From the NCBI GenBank assembly GCA_964468205.1, contig CAYXVG010000082.1:1-21841 (forward strand): a DNA stretch of 21,841 bases. The letters are read 5' to 3'. A program made the position numbers and the translations under genes. Under the pieces are notes generated by a model. It worked only from the letters and a program-made list of their open reading frames with translations. It had not been told where the DNA came from and did not search any database. The stretch comes from CAWELS01 sp964468205. Lineage in GTDB: Bacteria > Acidobacteriota > Terriglobia > Bryobacterales > Bryobacteraceae. Shown one piece after another: positions 5,869-13,695 of this stretch. Every line of letters starts with the position of its first letter. Position 1 is the stretch's first letter.

Positions 5869-7667
5869 CGCGCTGCCTCCCGGTCCCAAGGAAACGCGTA
5901 GGATGGCTCGCCGGCGTAGCGCTCCATCTTGATATTCAGTGTCCCGCCGGCTCCCGGAGCCAGGCGAACCTCGAACGCCGTGCTTCCCACAGGCTCCCCG
6001 TTCACCGCGGCTATCCTGTGCTCGCCGTACCCGCCGCCCTGAACGATGACGCGCCGTTCCTCGGCCGGACTCAAGTTCACGAGTTCCACCGTTGCGCCAT
6101 CGGCGCGTAGGCCGGTGACCAACGCCGCCACATCCTCGGGCAGCCCCGGACGGCGGTGCACCGGGCAGAAATAGCGCAGCCGCGCATGCAGCATCTCGCC
6201 CCGCAGATCCACCGGAACGGCGCCCATGGTCAGCCGTTCAAGCGCCGCCGTCCGCAACGGATTCCGCGTCAGCCAGTGCGCGTCGAACCAGGTCTCCGGG
6301 TTCCCGTGCTCGTCGAGGATCGTCTGCAGGCGGCCGTTCACCGCCGCCGCGTCGGTCTGCAGCGCCCGCACCGGGTATTCGGGGTCGTTCCCCTGCAGAA
6401 ACTCGAACCAGGCCGTCTCGGCCTCGCCGCCCGGATTCGCTGCCAGGCGCTCGATGTTCTTCCGGTCGCGCTCATCGTGCGAGACCGCCCACAGCCAGAC
6501 GTACGGGTAGACCGGTTCCGGGGTGTAGTGATGCCAGCCTTCCTCGCCATACCGGGCGGGCGTCAGGTAAACGCCCTTTTCAATGCGGCCCTCCGCGCGC
6601 ATCACCGCCATCTGGCTGCGCGGCAATTCGAGCCACTCCTGGTCGCCCGTCATCAGCAAGGCCACCTTCGCCGCGGTCAGCTCCGCCCGCACCACGTCCA
6701 TCCCGCCGCGCGGCCACTTCCAGCCATAGTAGCCGCCCCACCAGTTGCCGCCGGTGTACTCGCCCACCCGGCCGCTGAGGCCGGCGTTGTCGGGCGTTAT
6801 GCCGCCGTTGGCCTCGGTCCGCTCCACCCAGCCTTTCACATAGCGCAGCGTCCAGTCCTTGTACTTCGCCTCCCCGGTGTAGAGCCAGGCGTCGGCGATG
6901 AGTGGCGTCACGGTTAGATTGATCGGAACGTCACCTTTCGCCATCCGGTCCGACATGGTCTTCACGATCACGGCGAAGCTCTCGTCGTTGATCCAGCCGG
7001 TGGGCGAGTCAACCCCGGGAATGTCGTTGTAGGGCAGGTGGTAGTAGACCAGGTTGGCGTTGGTCGGAATCCAGTCGCGCACCGTCCATTCCATCTTCGG
7101 CCCGCGGCTACCGTTCATCACCGCGCGGATGATGTTCTTCTCCGGGTCGTAGTTGGGCGAGAGCGGATCGCCGCCGAGGTACATCCCGGCGAATTTCTCT
7201 GAACGCCGCCGAAACTTCGCATCATCCGGCTTCGCCAGACCGAAAGTGTAGAACGAGGTGTAGCCCTCGCCGTGATGCATCCAGTCCCAGTTGCCGTCGA
7301 ACTCCCGGTACACGTTGCCGTAGCGCGTGAACTGCCGCGTGATGCCTTCCCAGACGTGCCGGTGCAACCGGTCCAGTTCCGGGTCCCCGCCCATCGCGTA
7401 GTGCAGCGACAATCCCCGGAAGGCCTCGTAGAGGTCGTCGGAGGAGTTCATCCCGCCCTCGTAGCGTTCCTTCCACCGCAGCGTACCGTCAGGGTTCGCG
7501 TAGGTCTCGACGAAGATCCTGCCGGCCTCGTTCAGAGAATCGATGAGCCGCCGCTCGAGTACCGCCCAGGCTGGAGGCGCGGCTGCTGTATCCACGCGAA
7601 CCACCCGCACATCGGCGCCCAGACCCGCAACCGACAGGAGCAATAAGCCAAGCACGCTCTTCTTCAT
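5865..7667 (-). CDS. Large exported protein of unknown function, possible alpha/alpha-toroid fold
   Basis: A 600-residue protein with a Sec signal peptide (MKKSVLGLLLLSVAGLGA). I cannot name the family. The body is rich in aromatic and acidic residues typical of carbohydrate-active toroids: DGNWDWMHHGEGY, VDSPTGWINDESFAV, GRVGEYTGGNWWGGYYGWKWPRG and EEGWHHYTPEPVYPY. The pattern of alternating amphipathic helices suggests an (alpha/alpha)6 barrel like those of lyases and glycosidases. This is an inference from composition and not a motif match. The last ~100 residues (VELVNLSPAEERRVIVQGGGYGEH) look like a C-terminal beta domain. Its stop overlaps the BNR gene start by four bases, so the two are likely made together. 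AGAG lies just before the ATG. Confidence 0.75.
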   Translation of the reverse strand: MKKSVLGLLLLSVAGLGADVRVVRVDTAAAPPAWAVLERRLIDSLNEAGRIFVETYANPDGTLRWKERYEGGMNSSDDLYEAFRGLSLHYAMGGDPELDRLHRHVWEGITRQFTRYGNVYREFDGNWDWMHHGEGYTSFYTFGLAKPDDAKFRRRSEKFAGMYLGGDPLSPNYDPEKNIIRAVMNGSRGPKMEWTVRDWIPTNANLVYYHLPYNDIPGVDSPTGWINDESFAVIVKTMSDRMAKGDVPINLTVTPLIADAWLYTGEAKYKDWTLRYVKGWVERTEANGGITPDNAGLSGRVGEYTGGNWWGGYYGWKWPRGGMDVVRAELTAAKVALLMTGDQEWLELPRSQMAVMRAEGRIEKGVYLTPARYGEEGWHHYTPEPVYPYVWLWAVSHDERDRKNIERLAANPGGEAETAWFEFLQGNDPEYPVRALQTDAAAVNGRLQTILDEHGNPETWFDAHWLTRNPLRTAALERLTMGAVPVDLRGEMLHARLRYFCPVHRRPGLPEDVAALVTGLRADGATVELVNLSPAEERRVIVQGGGYGEHRIAAVNGEPVGSTAFEVRLAPGAGGTLNIKMERYAGEPSYAFPWDREAAR

Positions 7668-7721
7668 TGGACTCTCTGTGTCCTCGGGGGTTTTCTGTCT
7701 CTTCCAGATCGCCCGTCTCTC

Positions 7722-8576
7722 CTAGTCGAACACGACCGTCTTATTCGAATACACCAGAATGCGGTGCTCCGTCCACCAGCGCACGGCGCGGGAAAGCACC
7801 ACCTTCTCGAGATCGCGGCCTTTCTGAATCAGATCATCGAGCTGATCGCGGTGCGAGACGCGCGTCACGTCCTGTTCGATAATCGGGCCGTCGTCCAGCA
7901 CCTCGGTGACGAAGTGACTAGTTGCGCCGATCAGCTTCACCCCTCGTTCATGCGCCCGGTGATAGGGCTTCGCGCCGCTGAAGGCGGGTAGAAAGGAATG
8001 GTGAACGTTGATGACCCGCCGCGGATACTGAGCGACGAACGCGCCCGAGAGTACCTGCATATAGCGGGCCAGCACCACCAGGTCGACATTGTGCTTGGCG
8101 AGCAGTTCAAGCTGCTCGGCCTCGGCCTCGGCTTTATTCTCCGGCGCGACCGGAACGTAGTAGAAAGGGATGCCGTGGAAGTCCGCCAGCGGCCGCGCGT
8201 CGGGATGGTTACTCACGATCAGCGGAATCTCGCAAGCCAACTCGCCGCTCTTCTGGCGGTAGAGTAGATCGGCCAGACAATGGTCGTAGCGCGACACCAT
8301 CATCGCGACCTTCGGCCGTACACTCGAGAGTTCGAAGCGCCAGTTCATCTTCAACTCCGCGGCAATGCGGCCGAACTCTTCGGAGAACTTCGCGAGCGGT
8401 AGCGAGAAGCCGTCCAAGTCCCACTCCACGCGCATGAAGAATAGCTTGGCTTCGTTGTCCTGGTGCTGGTCGGCGTGGAGAATGTTGGCGTTGTTGCGGT
8501 AAAGGAAGTTGGCGACTCCTGCCACCAGACCCTTGCGGTCCGGGCAGTCGATCAGAAGGATCGCGGTATTGGGCAC
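7722..8576 (-). CDS. purU: Formyltetrahydrofolate deformylase
   Basis: This 284-residue cytoplasmic enzyme hydrolyses 10-formyltetrahydrofolate to tetrahydrofolate and formate, balancing one-carbon pools and supplying formate to PurT. Residues 1-80 form an ACT regulatory domain (ILLIDCPDRKGLVAGVANFL). Residues 85-284 form the formyltransferase-like catalytic domain. It contains SNHPD (122-126), NVHHSFLPAF (190-199) carrying the conserved Asn and His, IGATSHFVTEVLDDGPII (216-233) carrying the conserved Asp, and a typical C-terminal RAVRWWTEHRI. Length matches the family. The start is GTG 8576, fixed by the beginning of the ACT domain and an in-frame TAA 15 bases upstream. The nearest purine-rich site (GAGGAG) is about 15 bases away, an unusually long spacing. 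The DUF1858 gene lies 54 bases upstream on the same strand. Confidence 0.95.
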   Translation of the reverse strand: MPNTAILLIDCPDRKGLVAGVANFLYRNNANILHADQHQDNEAKLFFMRVEWDLDGFSLPLAKFSEEFGRIAAELKMNWRFELSSVRPKVAMMVSRYDHCLADLLYRQKSGELACEIPLIVSNHPDARPLADFHGIPFYYVPVAPENKAEAEAEQLELLAKHNVDLVVLARYMQVLSGAFVAQYPRRVINVHHSFLPAFSGAKPYHRAHERGVKLIGATSHFVTEVLDDGPIIEQDVTRVSHRDQLDDLIQKGRDLEKVVLSRAVRWWTEHRILVYSNKTVVFD

Positions 8577-8630
8577 GGGATTTTCGTTTTACTCCTCAAG
8601 GCGCGGCGGACTCACGATTGCGCTTGCCGC

Positions 8631-8861
8631 TTATGCCGGTTTGTCCAGAATCGCGTTGTTCAGTTCGCCTACGACATCGAGCGGGCTCATGCCGTATTTC
8701 CGCGCCACCTGATCAATCGAGCAGTCGTCGCACGGCCCGCGGAATCCGAGCCGCTCGAAGATCTCCACAGTCTCCGGATACTCGCGCTTCACGTCCCGCA
8801 CCATCATGCCGGGCCGGATGAACTGGTCAAAACGCATTCGAGAATCCCGTACCCTCTCCAT
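8631..8861 (-). CDS. DUF1858 domain protein with CxxC motif
   Basis: A small protein (76 residues from ATG 8861; 68 from ATG 8837, where the domain begins as MRFDQFIRPGMMV). It matches the DUF1858 pattern, also called the hybrid-cluster-protein-associated redox disulfide domain: a short N-terminal strand, VRDVKREYPETVEIFERLGF, then CDDC, then SIDQVARKYGMSPLDVVGELNNAI. The CDDC pair could be a redox disulfide or metal site. Function is not established for the family. It ends 54 bases before purU on the same strand and starts 48 bases after the S9 peptidase stop, so it may be cotranscribed with purU. Confidence 0.85.
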   Translation of the reverse strand: MERVRDSRMRFDQFIRPGMMVRDVKREYPETVEIFERLGFRGPCDDCSIDQVARKYGMSPLDVVGELNNAILDKPA

Positions 8862-8909
8862 ACCCGCGATTTTCTCACGCCTGGCCGCGCGGCCGCAAAG
8901 GCCCCGACG

Positions 8910-10961
8910 CTACCTTCCGCCATATCTGCCGAACCACTCCAGCACATAGGCCACCTTCGCGATCAAGTGGCTCGGCCGCGCGGCGATATCGTGGCTAGCC
9001 CCTGGCACCCGCACCAGCGCGGCGTCCACCTTGCGCAGCTTCAGCGCCTGGTAGAACTGTTCGGACTCCGACATCGGCGTGCGGTAATCCACTTCGCCGG
9101 TCAGCACCATCGTCGGGGTTTTGACGTTGCCGGCAAGCGAGATCGGCGACCGCTTCATGTAATGCTCCTGGTGCTCCCACGGCGGCCCGGGGAACCAGTA
9201 GTTGCCGATCAGGCTGTAGATATCGGCCGTCAGAAGCCAGCTATACCAATTGATAACCGGCTTGCCCACCACGGCCGCGGCGAAGCGGTCCGTCTTGCCG
9301 ACGATCCAGCTCGAAAGCACCCCGCCGCCGCTGCCACCGGTGACGTAGAGGCGCTCCGGATCGATGTAGCCACGCGCGATCACGGCGTCCACGCCGGACA
9401 TTAGGTCGTCGAAGTCCTCGCCCGGATAGTTGTGGTGGATCAGGTTGCCGAACTCCGAGCCATAGCTGTCGCTGCCGCGCGGATTCGTGTAAAGCGTGAC
9501 GTAGCCGGCCGCCGCGTAAAGCTGCATCTCGGCGGAGAAGCGCGGCCCGTAATTCGCCACCGGACCGCCGTGGATCTCGAGTATGAGTGGGTACTTCCGC
9601 GCGGCATCGGACTCCGGCGGCTTCATGACCCAACCGTGGATCTCGCGGCCGTCGAACGACGACCGGTAACGAATCTCCTCCACGTCGCCGAGCTTCTTGT
9701 GCCCGAGCACGTCTTCATTCAGATCGGCGAGTTGCCGGATCCCGGCCCCTCCGCGTTCTCCTGCCGCCAGCCGCGCCGGATTGTGCGGGTCCGTCCAGGT
9801 GTAGGCGAAGCGGCCGTTCGCAGCCGCGCTGAAGGAGCCGCTTGCATACGGTCTTCCCAGCGAAGTCCCGCCTACCTGGCTGGCGAGCGCGCTCAGGCTT
9901 CCTTCGAGGTCTGTATAGGCGATCTTCGTCTCGCCCTCGTCCGTGTAGAGGAAAAACAGCCCGTTGCCGTCGCCCGTCCAAACCGGAGAGCTCACGCTGC
10001 GGTCCAGCCTGCCGGTCAACTCGCGCGAGCCGGAGCCGTCGCTGTTCATTACGTAGAGCTTCGATACCTGGTGGGGCAGGGGAGCGTCGTCATAGCCGGT
10101 GTAGGCGATGCGCGAGCCGTCCGGCGACATAACCGGGGCCGCGTCCGGCCCACGGCGGTCCGTGAGCGCCTCCAGCCGGCCGCTCCCGACATCGACGCGA
10201 TAGACCTCCGTATCTGTGGGCGTGTAATCACGATCTTCGCGGCGGTTGGCGGAGAAGAGAATCGCCTTGCCGTCCGCCGTCCAGGAGAGCGCGCCGCCGC
10301 GCGGCCCCGGATGATCGATGTCGCCGCTTGTGATCTGCCGCGGCGTGCCCCCCTCGGCCGGCAGCACGAAGATCTGCCGGTGTCCGTCTTCGGCGAAACC
10401 CGAGCCGTCGAAGCGGTAGATCACCCGCTCGATCATCCGCGGCGGTTTCGCCCATTCCGCTCCCTCAGGCTTCCGTGGCATCTCGATCACGGGCTGGTCC
10501 TCTCCAGGAACGAACATCGAGAAGGCGATCCAGTTCCCGTCCGGTGACCAGGCCGGTCCTGACGGCGCATGTGTCAGATTTGTCAGCCGCGCTGTCTCGC
10601 CGGTCTCCATCCACCGCACGTAGATTTGCGGCCTCCCCTCAAAATGCGAAATGAAGAGCAGCCGTCTACCATCCGGAGACCACCGCGGCGAGGAATCGTT
10701 CCGCTCTCCGCTGGTGACCGGCCGGTGCCAAGCGCCGTCAAAGTCTGCCATCCACAGGCTCGAATACGAGCGGTCCTTCATCACATCCCGGGAGACGCGC
10801 ACGTAGACGACTCGTTCGCCGTCCTGTGAGATCTGTGGATCGGATACGTTCTCGAGAGCGAAGATGTCGGCGGGCTGCAGAATCCGTCCATTCGTGTCCG
10901 CGCCGGCGGCCGTTACGGTGAGAGCGGCGAGCAGGAAAACGGTTTGGAGGTGCGATATCAT
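8910..10961 (-). CDS. Exported S9-family prolyl oligopeptidase-type serine peptidase
   Basis: A 683-residue protein with a Sec signal peptide (MISHLQTVFLLAALTVTAAGA). Residues 30 to ~410 form a TolB/WD40-like propeller with repeated WSPDG, WTADG and MSPDG turns, which in this family gates access to the active site. The C-terminal alpha/beta-hydrolase domain carries ILEIHGGP, TNPRGSDSYG, the nucleophile motif GGSGGG (Ser544), Asp625 in GEVDYRTP and His657 in GASHDIA, a complete triad. The layout fits S9C acylaminoacyl-peptidase-like enzymes that trim short peptides, here probably in the periplasm. ATG 10961 is chosen because it starts the signal peptide and has AAAGG seven bases upstream; an in-frame ATG 33 bases earlier is unlikely. 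A TATCTT about 22 bases upstream may be its -10. Confidence 0.93.
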   Translation of the reverse strand: MISHLQTVFLLAALTVTAAGADTNGRILQPADIFALENVSDPQISQDGERVVYVRVSRDVMKDRSYSSLWMADFDGAWHRPVTSGERNDSSPRWSPDGRRLLFISHFEGRPQIYVRWMETGETARLTNLTHAPSGPAWSPDGNWIAFSMFVPGEDQPVIEMPRKPEGAEWAKPPRMIERVIYRFDGSGFAEDGHRQIFVLPAEGGTPRQITSGDIDHPGPRGGALSWTADGKAILFSANRREDRDYTPTDTEVYRVDVGSGRLEALTDRRGPDAAPVMSPDGSRIAYTGYDDAPLPHQVSKLYVMNSDGSGSRELTGRLDRSVSSPVWTGDGNGLFFLYTDEGETKIAYTDLEGSLSALASQVGGTSLGRPYASGSFSAAANGRFAYTWTDPHNPARLAAGERGGAGIRQLADLNEDVLGHKKLGDVEEIRYRSSFDGREIHGWVMKPPESDAARKYPLILEIHGGPVANYGPRFSAEMQLYAAAGYVTLYTNPRGSDSYGSEFGNLIHHNYPGEDFDDLMSGVDAVIARGYIDPERLYVTGGSGGGVLSSWIVGKTDRFAAAVVGKPVINWYSWLLTADIYSLIGNYWFPGPPWEHQEHYMKRSPISLAGNVKTPTMVLTGEVDYRTPMSESEQFYQALKLRKVDAALVRVPGASHDIAARPSHLIAKVAYVLEWFGRYGGR

Positions 10962-11068
10962 ACAGGAGCCTTTCACGGAACCAAGATAGCGCACCCGCCA
11001 CCGGCCGCCGGCCCGGAAATCGGCCTCAACAACAGATTCCCCTTACCGATAAGAGCTAAAGAGTGAAG

Positions 11069-11512
11069 ATGCGGGATATGCCGGACAGTCTGAAAAGCTT
11101 CGTAGCGAAGCTCGACGAACGTCCGGAAGCGATGCTGATCACCGACCGGGCCGGCAACGTACTCTGGATCAGCCGCTCTTTCGCAGAACTCACCGGCTAC
11201 GAACCGGAAGACGTGATGGGCTGCGCGCCCGGCTTCCGCCCCTTCGGAGAACATACGGGCCGCTCGTGCGCCGGTTTCTGGCGGAGCGTGTTGGCGCTCG
11301 AAACATGGACCGGCGAGGTTGGGAACAGACGCAAAGACGACTCCTGTTTCCGCTCCTCGCTCACCGTGACTCCGGTTGCGGACGCTTCCGGCCGCTTGGG
11401 CTACTTACTCTGTGCCTACACTGCGGCTGATGACCCAGGCAACTCCGGCTTGCGGGCCTTGCTCGAAGCGGTCGCCTCCCAGGTGACCGAACCAGCGAAT
11501 CGCGAGACCTGA
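11069..11512 (+). CDS. Single-domain PAS protein
   Basis: A 147-residue cytoplasmic protein consisting of little more than one PAS domain: AMLITDRAGNVLWISRSFAELTGYEPEDVMG (residues ~22-52), a variable region, then a PAC-like end with GRLGYLLCAYT. It has no kinase, GGDEF, HTH or other output domain, so it presumably senses a ligand or redox state and acts through a partner protein. Several Cys residues (CAPG, SCAGFW, DSCF) are present, but no known cofactor motif is evident. The C-terminal ~20 residues may form a helix. ATG 11069 is preferred because AGAG lies five bases upstream; GTG 11063 and ATG 11078 are alternatives. It is divergent from the S9 peptidase gene. Confidence 0.75.
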   Translation: MRDMPDSLKSFVAKLDERPEAMLITDRAGNVLWISRSFAELTGYEPEDVMGCAPGFRPFGEHTGRSCAGFWRSVLALETWTGEVGNRRKDDSCFRSSLTVTPVADASGRLGYLLCAYTAADDPGNSGLRALLEAVASQVTEPANRET

Positions 11513-11543
11513 TAAAGAGGGTCCCCGGGCCTCATCTCCGCCT

Positions 11544-12002
11544 TCATTGAACCATCGCTTCGACCATCCGCCGGTTCATCTCATCCGGCGAAAGATCCTC
11601 CTTATGAGTGGCAATACCCCACTGGTGGCCGAATGGATCTTCCACCTTACTGTAACGATCGCCCCAGAACATGTCGGATGGTGGAATCTTCGCCTCGCAG
11701 CCGGCTTCCACCGCCTTGGTGAAGGCCGTGTCTACATCGTTTACGTACAGGTGAAGTGAGACGCCCACTCCGCCCAGCGTCTTCGGCCCCACGGCGCCCA
11801 GATTCGGATTCTCCTCGCCCACCATCACAATCGAGTCACCGAGACGCATTTCAGCATGCATGAGTTTGCCGTCAGGCCCTGGCATTCGGAACCTTTCCTC
11901 GGCGCCCAGTGCCTTCTTGTAAAACTCCAGAGCCTCGTCAGCCCCCTTCACAATCAGATACGCAGTGACCGACGAGTATCCGTCGGGAATCGTTCTTGCC
12001 AT
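11544..12002 (-). CDS. VOC (glyoxalase/bleomycin-resistance superfamily) PhnB-like protein
   Basis: A 152-residue protein of the vicinal oxygen chelate superfamily: SSVTAYLIVKGADEALEFYKKALGAEERFRMPGPDGKLMHAEMRLGDS opens the first beta-alpha-beta-beta-beta unit. GVSLHLYVNDVDTAFTKAVEAGC through WGDRYSKVEDPFGHQWGIATHKED forms the second. Such proteins are dimeric and often bind a divalent metal. The specific reaction is unknown, and names such as PhnB or glyoxalase should not be taken as function. ATG 12002 (MARTIPDGYSS) is chosen because GGGAGGGG stands nine bases upstream and the longer frame to 12140 has no domain sequence. A TGCTATCCT -10-like element is 37-45 bases upstream. Confidence 0.9.
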   Translation of the reverse strand: MARTIPDGYSSVTAYLIVKGADEALEFYKKALGAEERFRMPGPDGKLMHAEMRLGDSIVMVGEENPNLGAVGPKTLGGVGVSLHLYVNDVDTAFTKAVEAGCEAKIPPSDMFWGDRYSKVEDPFGHQWGIATHKEDLSPDEMNRRMVEAMVQ

Positions 12003-12036
12003 CGTTTGTTGCCCCTCCCAGAGTTGGATTGCAATG

Positions 12037-12047
12037 GCAGGATAGCA
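12037..12047 (-). promoter_or_regulatory. Candidate extended -10 for the VOC gene
   Basis: The minus strand reads TGCTATCCTGC, identical over 11 bases to the element before the MFS gene at 2689-2699. It lies 35 bases before ATG 12002 and upstream of the strong ribosome-binding site. A clear -35 is not seen. Confidence 0.4.
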
Positions 12048-12164
12048 TATCTCCAAGGCGATTTCTGTAACGAATGGCCGGAACCTGACATCCAGCCGGT
12101 CCCCATCGGCCGCGGCTCGCGAATCCACCGCTGCCGTCATTCGTCTGTAACCGGCGCCGGACGG

Positions 12165-12196
12165 TTGACCATGCCGCCCGAATCACGTGCTAGACT
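12165..12196 (+). promoter_or_regulatory. Candidate promoter of the cold-shock gene
   Basis: TTGACC at 12165-12170 may be a -35. TGCTAGACT at 12188-12196 is an extended -10-like element of the same TGCTAnnCT type seen before other genes here; the spacing is 20 bases if TAGACT is the hexamer. This leaves a 5' leader of about 120 bases before the csp ATG, as is usual for cold-shock genes with structured, temperature-responsive leaders. Confidence 0.4.
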
Positions 12197-12323
12197 AAAA
12201 TCAGCTCCGGAAGGTCCCGCCAAGTGTTTGAACGTCTCCAAACAATGCCAATCACCTGTAAGGAAAGGTTCATTCAAATGGCGATACTTCCGGGAGCAGG
12301 AAGGAACTAAGGAACAAGTACGT

Positions 12324-12527
12324 ATGAAAGAAACAGGTATGGTGAAGTGGTTTAACCCCGAAAAGGGGTATGGATTCATCCAGCGCGACAGCGGTGAGGA
12401 TGTGTTTGTGCATTACAGTGCAATCCAGGGCGATGGATATCGTTCGCTCGAGGAAGGCTCACGAGTTCAGTTCGTTGTCCAGAGCGGTCACAAGGGGTTA
12501 CAAGCCGACGAAGTCGAGTTGATCTAA
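12324..12527 (+). CDS. Cold-shock domain protein (Csp)
   Basis: A 67-residue single cold-shock domain, the usual length. It begins MKETGMVKWFNPEKGYGFI, which carries RNP1 (KGYGFI, residues 14-19), and continues with RNP2-type VFVHYSAI (27-34). These aromatic residues (Trp9, Phe10, Tyr16, Phe18, Phe28, His30) line the single-stranded nucleic acid surface. The protein should act as a cytoplasmic RNA chaperone or transcription antiterminator. The ATG has AAGGAAC at 12309-12315. The leader is long, fitting post-transcriptional control. It is convergent with the TolB-like gene and is separated from it by an inverted-repeat region. Confidence 0.95.
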   Translation: MKETGMVKWFNPEKGYGFIQRDSGEDVFVHYSAIQGDGYRSLEEGSRVQFVVQSGHKGLQADEVELI

Positions 12528-12533
12528 CCCGCC

Positions 12534-12582
12534 GAAACCGCGCCGGTTTCAGGGGATGCTCATAGCCACCATCTGAAACCGG
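12534..12582. terminator. Probable bidirectional terminator with alternative hairpins
   Basis: Between the convergent csp and TolB-like genes, three arms share one sequence. GAAACCG (12534-12540) pairs perfectly with CGGTTTC (12544-12550) across CGC. CCGGTTTCAG (12543-12552) pairs perfectly with CTGAAACCGG (12573-12582) across 20 bases. The two stems are mutually exclusive. There is no T-run, so termination would be of a non-canonical type; the structure could instead protect transcript ends. Confidence 0.55.
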
Positions 12583-12591
12583 CTCCCCCAG

Positions 12592-13614
12592 TTACTCTCC
12601 GGTCCAATCCGCGACGAACAGGTGCAATTCTTCGCTGCTCCCCTCCCCGAAGCTCGATGTGAACACGATTTTTCCGCCGTCCGGTGAAAAGGCCGGAAAG
12701 GCCGTGAAGCTGTAAAGCCGCGCTACCTGTTCCAGGTTGTAGCCGTCGGTCCCCATTAGGAAGAGCTCCAACTCCCGGCTGTCGCACCTATTCATGTTGG
12801 ATGCGAAGATAATCTGCCGGCCGTCCGGGGTGAATCGCGGAGACAGGCTCGCGCAACCGAAATTGGTCAGCTTCTTTGCCGCCATACCATATTGATCGCC
12901 AATGTAGATTTCCATCTTCATCGGATCAGCCAGATTCCGCGCGAGCAACGCTCGAAATTCCGACATCCCCTCCGGCCCCAACGGATGATGACCCTGCCAC
13001 AGGATCCTCCGGCCGTCCGCCGACAGTACTCCTCCACCGTCGTAGCCGATCCCGGAGGTAAGCTTCGACTGGTTGTTGCCGGCCATGTCCATCGACCACA
13101 CCTCGAGATCACCGGAACTCGCTGAGGTGTAGATGATTCTCCCGGTCGCCCAGTTCACGGACGCTTCGGCGTCGTAACCCTCCGCATTGGTGAGTCTCTC
13201 CGGCTCCCCGCCGTCGAGATCTGCCACGTACAGGTCGTAACCCGGAGGGATGGGCCAGAGATACCCTCGCGTCTGTTCCAAGAGGACTGGGCACTCCTCG
13301 CCCGCCCCGTGCGTCGAGGCGTAGACGATCCGCTCGCCGTCGGGCATGAAGGAGCCGTGGCTCGCGGCGCCTTTGCCGGTCGAGACCATCTTCACGCCGG
13401 TCCCGTCGGCGTTCATCACGTAGACCTGATCGCATTCACGTCCGCCGCGGGTTGACTGGAAGACCAGCTTCGTCCCGTCGGGTGACCACGACGCCCGGGA
13501 GTTCACACCCTCGGCGGTGATCTTCTTTGCGTTCGAAAAGTATTGAGATCGTTGCCCCTCGGCTCCTCCCGTCAACAGCAGCGTTGCCAGTCCCGCCAGA
13601 ATAACTCTCCGCAT
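12592..13614 (-). CDS. Exported TolB-like (PD40) beta-propeller protein
   Basis: A 340-residue protein with a Sec signal peptide (MRRVILAGLATLLLTGGAEG) followed by repeated PD40 blades: SRASWSPDGTKLVFQSTRGG, YVMNADGTG, GSFMPDGERIVYAS, LSADGRRILWQG, PRFTPDGRQIIFASN and PAFSPDGGKIVFTS. It has no peptidase or other enzymatic domain. The fold resembles TolB, but this is not tolB itself: there is no Tol-Pal neighbourhood and the N-terminal domain is missing. The role may be binding or sensing at the cell envelope. ATG 13614 starts the signal peptide; GTG 13620 is in frame. It lies 81 bases after the anti-sigma gene on the same strand and could be in that operon. Confidence 0.85.
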   Translation of the reverse strand: MRRVILAGLATLLLTGGAEGQRSQYFSNAKKITAEGVNSRASWSPDGTKLVFQSTRGGRECDQVYVMNADGTGVKMVSTGKGAASHGSFMPDGERIVYASTHGAGEECPVLLEQTRGYLWPIPPGYDLYVADLDGGEPERLTNAEGYDAEASVNWATGRIIYTSASSGDLEVWSMDMAGNNQSKLTSGIGYDGGGVLSADGRRILWQGHHPLGPEGMSEFRALLARNLADPMKMEIYIGDQYGMAAKKLTNFGCASLSPRFTPDGRQIIFASNMNRCDSRELELFLMGTDGYNLEQVARLYSFTAFPAFSPDGGKIVFTSSFGEGSSEELHLFVADWTGE

Positions 13615-13695
13615 TCCCACATCTTATCGGAATCCGGAGATCTCGCTGCAAAGACTTGAGCGCCCCGTGGCGGAAACCGCCCGGCATCGAAGGGC

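Noticed and set aside
8883..8894. Palindrome GGCCGCGCGGCC between the S9 peptidase and DUF1858 genes
   Set aside because: Made only of G and C in GC-rich DNA and has no T-run; expected by chance.
9432..10547. Plus-strand frame of 371 codons opposite the S9 peptidase
   Set aside because: The peptidase has a complete catalytic triad and propeller; the opposite frame is Arg/Ala/Val-rich without recognisable structure.
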